Positions 14,094-20,124 of a stretch of DNA of 29,387 bases are shown here, one piece after another. Source of the stretch: UMGS1279 sp045536815 (GTDB lineage: Bacteria > Bacillota > Clostridia > Oscillospirales > Acutalibacteraceae); NCBI GenBank assembly GCA_045536815.1, contig JAZSOH010000001.1, forward strand, positions 1 to 29,387, read 5' to 3'. Under the pieces are notes generated by a model. The model saw only the letters and a program-made list of their open reading frames with translations. It made no database searches and had not been told where the DNA came from. Positions within the stretch are counted from its first letter, which is position 1, and each line of letters starts with the position of its first letter. A program made the translations under genes and the position numbers.

Positions 14094-14210
14094 TTACTTG
14101 CTGTTCTTTTCGTTTTTACAGTCCTTTTTGTTTTCTGACTGCTTGTCGTTTTTATTTTGCATATCATTTTCTTTTTTATTAGAGTTGTTCTTGTAGTTTT
14201 TGTTTTCCAT
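14094..14210 (-). CDS. Small Asn/Lys-rich protein (38 aa), unknown
   Basis: A 38-codon ORF too short for usual gene callers: ATG at 14210, TAA at 14094, with an AAAGGTGG Shine-Dalgarno eight bases upstream. It encodes MENKNYKNNSNKKENDMQNK and continues in the same style to KNEKNSK. About two-thirds of residues are Asn or Lys, with one Cys and no hydrophobic segment, so it is expected to be disordered. It is convergent to the yitT gene, divergent from the methyltransferase gene, and shares the terminator at 14022-14054. Low-complexity AT-rich DNA can make such frames by chance, but the good Shine-Dalgarno and dedicated terminator favour a real gene. Small Asn/Lys-rich proteins are sometimes linked to sporulation in Clostridia; that is a guess. 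Confidence 0.5.
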   Translation of the reverse strand: MENKNYKNNSNKKENDMQNKNDKQSENKKDCKNEKNSK

Positions 14211-14281
14211 GAAATTCACCACCTTTGCAACAATAGTTTTGCCTAAACAAACAAGTATATACTAAAAGGAGGCAGGGAAAA

Positions 14282-15622
14282 GTGAACCAAAAATTTAAGC
14301 AAAATTTTATAGAGCTTTTTAGAATAAGCGAAAAAGAGTTCGATGAAATTTACTCTGCCCCAAGCTTTAGAGGCATTAGAATAAACAGTTTGAAATCAAA
14401 TTTTGAAACAGTTCAAAAAAGTTTGGATTTTCCCCTTACAAAAACAAAATTTCATAAAGACGGGTATTATATACCTTTTGATTTTAAAGGGATAGGAAAC
14501 TCACCGCTTCACCATGGGGGCGCATTTTATGTGCAAGAGCCTTCGGCGTCATCGGTGCTCTCGGTTTTAGATGTTCAAAAGGGGCAAAAGGTGTTAGACC
14601 TTTGCGCCGCGCCGGGCGGAAAATCTACCGGTATTGGTGCCGACCTTTCGGGAGAAGGAATTTTATGGTCTAATGAGTATGTTAGAAAAAGAGCAACCGC
14701 GCTTCTTTCAAACATTGAAAGAATGGGTATACATAACGCTTCGGTTTCTTCTCTTTCGGCAGATTATTTGTGCACCGCATTAGAAGGATTTTTCGATATA
14801 GTTTTGGTTGATGCCCCTTGCTCAGGCGAAGGAATGTGGCGGCATAACGATTTGGTCGAAGAGCAGTGGAGTGAGGAGTATGTAAAGGAATGTGCCGAAA
14901 GGCAGTTTGAAATTTTATCTTCTGCCGCAAAAGCCGTTAAATCGGGCGGAAGGCTTGTTTACAGCACATGTACCTTTAATTTAGAAGAAAACGAAAAAAC
15001 TGTTTTTAGGTTTTTAAAAAGCTTTAAAAACTTTTCTCTTAAAAAAATTACAAATGATTTTGGTAGAGGCGGCCTTTTAGGAGAGAAGGAAATTGACGAA
15101 AAGGTTAAAAGAATTTGCCCTAAAGACCTAGGCGAAGGACATTTTATTGCCCTTTTTGAAAGGGAGAATGATGGTAACTTCTTTTGCGGCGAAACTGTAA
15201 AAGAAAATATTGGAAAAACTGACAAAAAGCTGGTAGAGGAATTTTTAAAGGAAAACTTCGATTTTGTTCCGAGCGGAGTTTTTGTAGAAAAAAACGGATT
15301 TGTTTACCTTGTACCAAAGGATATGCCGCAAATAAAAGGCGACATTTTAAGGCAGGGGCTTTTTGTAGGCGAAATCAGAAAGCAAAGGCTTATACCTGAG
15401 CATAGCCTTTTTTCTGCGGCGGCAGTGAAGCCGAAAAGGGTTTTAAATCTCGACTTTGACGATAAACGAGTTGTTGACTATTTAAAGGGCCTTGAAATTT
15501 CGGCAGAAAATTTTGAAAATGGATATACGGCAGTTTTTTTGGAGGGCGCACCGCTTGGCTTTGGAAAGGTTTCGGGCGGAAAGCTTAAAAACAAATATCC
15601 AAAGGGGCTAAGGCTTGTATAG
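14282..15622 (+). CDS. RsmF-like rRNA (cytosine-C5)-methyltransferase, NOL1/NOP2/Sun family
   Basis: SAM-dependent m5C methyltransferase, 446 residues. The N-terminal RNA-binding region includes 'FRGIRINSLKSN'. The Rossmann core has the SAM site 'VLDLCAAPGGKS' (105-115), the catalytic pair Cys180 (DAPCSGEGMWR) and Cys230 (YSTCTFNLEENE), then a C-terminal extension (about 300-446) with 'RQGLFVGEIRKQRLIPEHSLF' and 'GAPLGFGKVSGGKLKNKYPKGLR', typical of the RsmF group rather than RsmB. The rRNA position cannot be assigned by eye. The start is GTG at 14282, nine bases after a strong AAAAGGAGG. It is preceded by the divergent small ORF and followed by a new promoter. Confidence 0.93.
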   Translation: MNQKFKQNFIELFRISEKEFDEIYSAPSFRGIRINSLKSNFETVQKSLDFPLTKTKFHKDGYYIPFDFKGIGNSPLHHGGAFYVQEPSASSVLSVLDVQKGQKVLDLCAAPGGKSTGIGADLSGEGILWSNEYVRKRATALLSNIERMGIHNASVSSLSADYLCTALEGFFDIVLVDAPCSGEGMWRHNDLVEEQWSEEYVKECAERQFEILSSAAKAVKSGGRLVYSTCTFNLEENEKTVFRFLKSFKNFSLKKITNDFGRGGLLGEKEIDEKVKRICPKDLGEGHFIALFERENDGNFFCGETVKENIGKTDKKLVEEFLKENFDFVPSGVFVEKNGFVYLVPKDMPQIKGDILRQGLFVGEIRKQRLIPEHSLFSAAAVKPKRVLNLDFDDKRVVDYLKGLEISAENFENGYTAVFLEGAPLGFGKVSGGKLKNKYPKGLRLV

Positions 15623-15632
15623 TTTTAGTGTC

Positions 15633-15661
15633 TTTACAAACCGAAAAATTTTTGATATACT
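15633..15661 (+). promoter_or_regulatory. Sigma-A promoter of the dnaD-dnaC-DUF896 operon
   Basis: The -35 TTTACA (15633-15638) and -10 TATACT (15656-15661) are 17 bp apart, starting ten bases after the methyltransferase stop. An ~45-base leader ends in the strong GAAAGGAGGAG Shine-Dalgarno of the next gene. Confidence 0.75.
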
Positions 15662-15714
15662 AATCATACCTTTAAAAATAAAATTAAACTTCAAATCTAG
15701 AAAGGAGGAGTCTT

Positions 15715-16641
15715 GTGGAATTTCGTATAAAACCTGAAAAGCTTGGTACGGCATTTATGCTTCCGTCCGAGATAGTTGATAAAAACATTAAACTTGCAGG
15801 GGCTTTGCAGCTTAAGGTTGTGCTTTATGCATACCGCCATATTGCAGATGGTTTTACACCTGAAGAAATAAGCGAGGCTCTTTTAGTTTCTAAGGAAGAT
15901 GTAATAGATGCACTTTTGTTTTGGTGCGAATTGGGAGTTTTGGAGAGGGACAACCCTGCACCCACAAATAAGCCTACAGCAAAAGAAATTTTGCCGCCAC
16001 CGCCAAAGGCCGTAAAGCCAACAAGGGGCGAGGTTGCAAGACGAGGGCTTGAATCGAAAGAGGTAGCTTTCCTTTTAAGTGAGGCGCAAATAAAGTTTGG
16101 CAGAACTCTAAAGCAAAGCGAAAGCTCGGTTTTGGTTTGGCTTCACGACGATTTAGGTCTTAGCGCCGCAGTTATTTTAATGGTAATTGAGTATGCTCGT
16201 CAGGCGGGCAAGTGTAACGTTGGGTATATTGAAAAGGTTGGCAAAAATTGGGCCGAAAGCGGCGTTGACTCTATTATGGCGGCCGAAAATAAGATACACG
16301 AGCTTGGTAACGAGCGCCTTTGTTGGAATTTTATGCGCTCGGCATTTGGCCTTGATATGCGCGCCCCAAGTGAAAGCGAAGCAAAACTCGCAAACCTTAC
16401 CGTAGGCGAGTGGAAGATGGAAAAGGCTCTTCTAAAAAAGGCTTACGATATATGTATTGACCAAATAGGAAAATATAAAGCGTCATATATTAAAACCATT
16501 TTAACCGCGTGGCATAAAAAAGGCATTTTCACAGTAAAGGACTTAGAGGAAAATGCCGTAAGGGAAGAACCCAAAAAGAAGAAAAACAGTTACGAAACCT
16601 ATGATATTTCAAAACTTAGTGAAATGATTAACGGAGACTGA
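15715..16641 (+). CDS. DnaD domain protein (primosome component)
   Basis: Replication-initiation/restart protein of Firmicutes that helps load the replicative helicase. The 308 residues divide into an N-terminal winged-helix part (about 1-80, 'LQLKVVLYAYRHI...FTPEEISEALLVSKEDVIDALLFW'), a proline-rich linker, and two DnaD/DnaB2 C-terminal repeats (about 112-195 'LKQSESSVLVWLHDDLGLS...AVIL' and about 200-285 'MRSAFGLDMRAPSES...YKASYIKTILTAWHKKGIFTV'). The second repeat ends in the YxxxIxxxW-like motif linked to ssDNA binding. The start is GTG with a strong Shine-Dalgarno. The next gene, two bases downstream, is the DnaC/DnaI-like loader, supporting a joint role in helicase loading. Confidence 0.93.
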   Translation: MEFRIKPEKLGTAFMLPSEIVDKNIKLAGALQLKVVLYAYRHIADGFTPEEISEALLVSKEDVIDALLFWCELGVLERDNPAPTNKPTAKEILPPPPKAVKPTRGEVARRGLESKEVAFLLSEAQIKFGRTLKQSESSVLVWLHDDLGLSAAVILMVIEYARQAGKCNVGYIEKVGKNWAESGVDSIMAAENKIHELGNERLCWNFMRSAFGLDMRAPSESEAKLANLTVGEWKMEKALLKKAYDICIDQIGKYKASYIKTILTAWHKKGIFTVKDLEENAVREEPKKKKNSYETYDISKLSEMINGD

Positions 16642-16643
16642 TT

Positions 16644-17600
16644 ATGGGATATAATAAAAAGTTTTTAGCCGTCGCCTTGGCCGAGGTAAAGGAAAAGGGC
16701 GAAAAAGCGCGTCGACTTTATGATTTAAAGCTAACTGAAGTAAAAAAACAGGTTCCCCGTCTTACCGAAATTGATGCAGAGCTTATGAAAATAGGTCCAA
16801 TGCTTGGAATTTCGGCCCTTGGCGGTTATGAAGATAGAGTTAAATCTTTAAAGGAAAAATCTTCTGCACTTGCAAAGGAAAAGGAACTATTGCTCAGCGC
16901 TTCGGGAGTAGGGAAATTTAGTCCTTGTTGTGAAAAGTGCAACGATACCGGTTATGTTGGAACAAATCTTTGTGAGTGTGTAATTAAAAAAGCCAAGGAG
17001 CTTTCATTCAAGGCTCTTTCGGAGGAAATGCCAATAGCCGAAAGCCGTTTTGACAATTTCGACCTTAAATATTATAAGGGCGAGGAAAGAGCGGTTATGG
17101 AAAAGATTTTGGCATTTTGCGTTAAATATGCAGAAAATCTTTCTGCTTCGTCGCAAAGCCTTCTCTTTTTCGGGGGAACGGGACTTGGCAAAACCCACCT
17201 TTCACTCGCTATTGCCTTTGCGGCAACCGAAAAGGGAATGGGCGTTGTTTATTCGCCGGTGCAAAACCTTTTACATAAGCTTGAAAAGGAGCATTTTTCG
17301 TACAGTTCAGAGACCCCTCTTTTAGACGATGCCTTGGAGTGCGATTTGCTGATTTTAGATGATTTGGGCGCTGAGTTTTCCACAAGCTTTACGGGTGCGC
17401 TTATATATAACATAATAAATACCCGAATTCTTTCGGGAAAACCTACAATTATAAGCACAAACCTTGTTCCTGAAGAAATTGGCGAAAGGTACACACCAAG
17501 GGTTGCTTCGAGAATTTTTGGCTGCTACAACCTTAAACAGTTTAAGGGCGCAGATGTAAGACAACAAAAACGTCTTGAAGAGCTTGGCAAATTAGACTAA
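16644..17600 (+). CDS. DnaC/DnaI-like helicase-loader AAA+ ATPase
   Basis: AAA+ ATPase of the DnaC/DnaI/IstB group, expected to load the replicative helicase with DnaD. The 318 residues contain an N-terminal helical region, a zinc-binding cluster (Cys96-x2-Cys99 and Cys110-x-Cys112, as in DnaI), Walker A G177-GTGLGKT184, Walker B 'LLILDDLGAE' (Asp239/Asp240), a sensor-like 'IISTNL' and an arginine finger region 'RVASRIFGCYNL'. Length and domain order match clostridial DnaC homologues rather than the shorter IstB of insertion sequences, and the dnaD neighbour supports that. The start is two bases after the dnaD stop. Confidence 0.93.
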   Translation: MGYNKKFLAVALAEVKEKGEKARRLYDLKLTEVKKQVPRLTEIDAELMKIGPMLGISALGGYEDRVKSLKEKSSALAKEKELLLSASGVGKFSPCCEKCNDTGYVGTNLCECVIKKAKELSFKALSEEMPIAESRFDNFDLKYYKGEERAVMEKILAFCVKYAENLSASSQSLLFFGGTGLGKTHLSLAIAFAATEKGMGVVYSPVQNLLHKLEKEHFSYSSETPLLDDALECDLLILDDLGAEFSTSFTGALIYNIINTRILSGKPTIISTNLVPEEIGERYTPRVASRIFGCYNLKQFKGADVRQQKRLEELGKLD

Positions 17601-17615
17601 AAGGGAAAGATATAA

Positions 17616-17837
17616 ATGACTGAGGAAAAGATAAAAAGAATAAATGAGCTTGCCAGAAAGAAAAAGGCAGAGGGCCTTACAGATGAGGAGCTGACCGAAC
17701 AGGCAGAGCTTAGAAAAGAGTATATAGAAAGCTATAAAAGAAGCCTTATTGCCCAGCTTGAAAACACTTATATTGTTGATGAAAAGGGAAACAAAACCCC
17801 TCTTTCTGCAAGAAATAAGGACAAAAGGCTTAATTAG
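17616..17837 (+). CDS. DUF896 domain protein (YnzC family)
   Basis: A 73-residue, highly charged all-helical protein of the DUF896/YnzC family. 'KIKRINELARKKKAEGLTDEELTEQAELRKEYIESYK' is the family's two-helix hairpin, and the tail (LENTYIVDEKGNKTPL) is also usual. YnzC is linked to the SOS response in B. subtilis, but its molecular role is unknown. It is the third gene of the dnaD-dnaC unit, 15 bp downstream, probably cotranscribed. No clear terminator separates it from the nusA operon promoter. Confidence 0.93.
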   Translation: MTEEKIKRINELARKKKAEGLTDEELTEQAELRKEYIESYKRSLIAQLENTYIVDEKGNKTPLSARNKDKRLN

Positions 17838-17869
17838 TAGCTTTTTTCGCGGTAAAACCGAAAAAAAGG

Positions 17870-17898
17870 TTGATTTTTTCGGTAGGCTATGTTATAAT
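17870..17898 (+). promoter_or_regulatory. Sigma-A promoter of the rimP-nusA-infB operon
   Basis: The -35 TTGATT (17870-17875) and perfect -10 TATAAT (17893-17898) have a 17-bp spacer. The predicted start near 17905 gives a 70-base leader. A 10-bp inverted repeat (ACCGAAAAAA/TTTTTTCGGT, 17857-17883) straddles the -35 box. Confidence 0.85.
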
Positions 17899-17904
17899 GC
17901 AAAC

Positions 17905-17975
17905 AGTTAAGATGTGTAGTGTCAAAGAGTGGGGCGACCCGCTCTTTACTTTTTGTTTGAAGGGAGAAAAGAAAA
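17905..17975 (+). ncRNA. rimP leader motif (5' UTR hairpin)
   Basis: The leader contains a 10-bp stem, AAAGAGTGGG (17924-17933) with CCCGCTCTTT (17938-17947), one G-U pair, capped by a GCGA tetraloop of the GNRA type. It matches the conserved GUCAAAGAGUGGG hairpin that I know as the rimP leader of Gram-positive bacteria. Its function is unproved; autogenous control or antitermination is usually proposed. Confidence 0.7.
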
Positions 17976-18431
17976 ATGGCAGGTAACCGCACTACCAACC
18001 GCGTTATGGAGCTTGTTAAAAAGCCTATTGAAGATTTAGGTTTAATGCTTTGGGACGTAAGGTTTTTAAAAGAAGGCGCTTCGTGGTATCTTCGTATTTT
18101 TATCGATAAAGAGGGTGGCGTTTCAATAGATGATTGTACCAACGTTTCTCACGCTATTGACCCCATTTTAGACGAAGCCGACCCTATTGACGCTTCTTAT
18201 TATCTTGAGGTTTGCTCTCCAGGCATAGAAAGGGAGCTTAGAAGCGAGGAGCATTTTGTAAGGTTTATTGGAAGCGAGATAACCGTAACCCTTTATAAAG
18301 CGACCCTTGGAACAAAAACATTTACAGGTATTTTAAAAGCCTATAAAGACGGTCCTGTTATTTTAGTGGACAATACTGAATATGCATTTAACGCATCAGA
18401 TGTTGCAAAAGCGCATCTTTGCGACGAATAA
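17976..18431 (+). CDS. rimP: Ribosome maturation factor RimP
   Basis: Factor needed for maturation of the 30S subunit (3' domain and central pseudoknot). The 151-residue protein has the N-terminal alpha/beta domain (about 1-85, 'LGLMLWDVRFLKEGASWYLRIFIDKEGG', 'VSIDDCTNVSHAIDPILD') with the diagnostic 'YYLEVCSPGIERELRSEEHF', and the C-terminal SH3-like barrel (about 90-151). It is the first gene of the classic rimP-nusA-rnpM-ylxQ-infB-rbfA operon and lies behind the conserved leader hairpin. Shine-Dalgarno AAGGGAG. Confidence 0.96.
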   Translation: MAGNRTTNRVMELVKKPIEDLGLMLWDVRFLKEGASWYLRIFIDKEGGVSIDDCTNVSHAIDPILDEADPIDASYYLEVCSPGIERELRSEEHFVRFIGSEITVTLYKATLGTKTFTGILKAYKDGPVILVDNTEYAFNASDVAKAHLCDE

Positions 18432-18464
18432 TATAAATAATATACTTGGAGGTATTTTGGAAAA

Positions 18465-19529
18465 ATGAGTAAGGATACAAAAGAATTTTTTGCTGCTTTA
18501 TTGCAAATGGAAGAAGAAAAGGGTATAAACGCCGAAGCCCTTGCTGAAAAAATTTCGGCAGCAATTATCACCACCGTTAAAAAGGAATATGGCGGTAGGG
18601 ATATAGTTTTTTGCGATATTAACCTTGAAAAGCAAAAGCTTAAGGTTTATGTGCGTAAAACAGTTGTAGAGGAAATTGAAGACGTATATTCTGAAATCAC
18701 TGTAGAACAGGCAAAAACTTATAAAAAGAGCGCTTCTTTGGGTGATACTGTTGATATTAAGCTTGACACCAAAAACTTTGGTAGAATTATGGCTCAAACC
18801 TGCAAGCACGTTATCCGTCAGGGTATTAAAGAGGCAGAAAAGGGTCAAACTCTTGCCGAGTTCCAGAGCAAAAACCACGAGCTTGTTACCGCTATTGTTG
18901 AAAGGGTTGACCTTAAAACAGGTAACGCAACAGTTAATATTGGCCGTGGCGAAGCAGTTTTGCTTAAGGGCGAACAGGTTCCCGACGAGGTTCTTCGAGA
19001 GGGCGACCATATAAAAGTATACATTGTTGATGTTAAGGAAACCGAAAAGGGCCCCAAGGCAATTATTTCCCGTACACACCCCGGTCTTGTTAAACGTCTT
19101 TTTGAAACAAATGTACCCGAAATTTTTGATGGTACTATTGAAATTAAGGCGGTTTCTCGTCAGGCGGGCGCCAAGAGTAAGCTTGCCGTTTATAGCGCAA
19201 ATGAAGAAATTGATGCAGTTGGCGCGTGTATTGGTCAACGTGGTGTTCGCGTTAACCAAATTGTTGATGAACTTGCAGGCGAGAAGATTGAAATCGTTAA
19301 ATATTCCGAAGACCCGGTTTTGTTTATTTCTGAAGCACTTTCTCCCGCAAAGGTTTTGTCGGTTGAAATTTTAAGCGAAGACCCCAAGGCTTGTAAAGTA
19401 ACCGTTCCCGATTCGCAGCTTTCTCTTGCAATCGGCAACAAGGGTCAAAACGTTCGCTTGGCCGCAAGGCTTACCGGTTGGAAAATTGATATTCGACCCG
19501 AAAGCGGATATTACGGAGAAGACGACTAA
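18465..19529 (+). CDS. nusA: Transcription termination/antitermination factor NusA
   Basis: RNA-polymerase-associated factor for pausing, termination and rRNA antitermination. The 354 residues hold the N-terminal RNAP-binding domain (about 1-125, 'EEKGINAEALAEKISAAI'), an S1 domain (about 130-200, 'ELVTAIVERVDLKTGNATV') and two KH domains with 'GACIGQRGVRV' and 'LAIGNKGQNVRLAARLTGW' as their GxxG loops. It lacks the C-terminal acidic repeats of the E. coli protein, as is normal in Firmicutes. A GGAGG Shine-Dalgarno lies in the 33-bp gap after rimP. Confidence 0.97.
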   Translation: MSKDTKEFFAALLQMEEEKGINAEALAEKISAAIITTVKKEYGGRDIVFCDINLEKQKLKVYVRKTVVEEIEDVYSEITVEQAKTYKKSASLGDTVDIKLDTKNFGRIMAQTCKHVIRQGIKEAEKGQTLAEFQSKNHELVTAIVERVDLKTGNATVNIGRGEAVLLKGEQVPDEVLREGDHIKVYIVDVKETEKGPKAIISRTHPGLVKRLFETNVPEIFDGTIEIKAVSRQAGAKSKLAVYSANEEIDAVGACIGQRGVRVNQIVDELAGEKIEIVKYSEDPVLFISEALSPAKVLSVEILSEDPKACKVTVPDSQLSLAIGNKGQNVRLAARLTGWKIDIRPESGYYGEDD

Positions 19530-19569
19530 AAACTAAATTTATAAAAAAGTATTAAGGGGGGTAGGCAAA

Positions 19570-19833
19570 ATGAAAAAAGAGCCACTCAGACAGTGTATAG
19601 GGTGTATGGAAATGAAGGCAAAGAAAGAGCTTATACGCGTTGTTAAAAGTAAGGAAGGCGAAATTTCGCTTGATACAACAGGCAAGAAAAATGGAAGAGG
19701 CGCCTACCTTTGTAAAAATAAGGAATGTTTTTTAAAGGCGGTAAAGGCAAAAAAACTTAACCGCGCCTTTAGTACCGAAATACCAAGCGAGGTTATTTCT
19801 TCTTTAGAAAAGGAGATGGACTCGGTTGAATGA
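19570..19833 (+). CDS. rnpM: RNase P modulator RnpM (YlxR)
   Basis: Small RNA-binding protein of the YlxR fold, recently described as a modulator that binds RNase P RNA. The 87 residues contain the family marks 'RQCIGCMEMKAKKELIRVV', 'DTTGKKNGRGAYLC' and 'CFLKAVKAKKLNRAF'. It keeps its conserved place between nusA and ylxQ. Its Shine-Dalgarno is an AAGGGGGG run. The stop overlaps the TTG start of the next gene by eight bases, so the two are translationally coupled. Confidence 0.94.
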   Translation: MKKEPLRQCIGCMEMKAKKELIRVVKSKEGEISLDTTGKKNGRGAYLCKNKECFLKAVKAKKLNRAFSTEIPSEVISSLEKEMDSVE

Positions 19834-20122
19834 AAAAATACTGACCTTGTTAGGCTTTTGCCGTAAGGCAGGGAAACTTACTGTTGGAACAATGCGGGTT
19901 ACAGAGCTTATTCAAAAGAAAAACAGTCTTGTAATAGTCGCAAGTGACATTTCGCAGAAAACCGAAAAAGAACTTAGCTTTTTTGCCGCAAAGAAAAATG
20001 GTAAGGTTTTGAGAATTCCTTTTGATACCGAAACAGTTTCAAAGGCAATAGGTATCAAAGCAGGGGTGGTTGCCACCACTGACGAAGGCTTTGTTAAAGC
20101 CATTTTAGAGGGAGGAAATTAA
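19826..20122 (+). CDS. ylxQ: L7Ae/L30e/S12e-family RNA-binding protein YlxQ
   Basis: A 98-residue L7Ae-like protein that binds kink-turn-type RNA, called YlxQ or RplGB in this operon. 'LLGFCRKAGKLTVGTMRVTELIQKKNSLVIVASDIS' is the typical RNA-binding segment. The start is TTG at 19826, inside the end of rnpM with AAGGAG upstream; the nearby ATG at 19830 is out of frame and stops at once, which decides the choice. The gene ends two bases before infB. Confidence 0.93.
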   Translation: MNEKILTLLGFCRKAGKLTVGTMRVTELIQKKNSLVIVASDISQKTEKELSFFAAKKNGKVLRIPFDTETVSKAIGIKAGVVATTDEGFVKAILEGGN

Positions 20123-20124
20123 GT

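Noticed and set aside
16644..17600. IstB-type insertion-sequence ATPase
   Set aside because: The zinc cluster, the length of 318 residues and the dnaD neighbour fit the DnaC/DnaI helicase loader; no IstA transposase is nearby.
18498..19259. 253-codon open frame on the minus strand opposite nusA
   Set aside because: It lies antisense to a clear nusA and encodes a Asn/Phe/Cys-rich string without motifs. It is a shadow of nusA codon usage.
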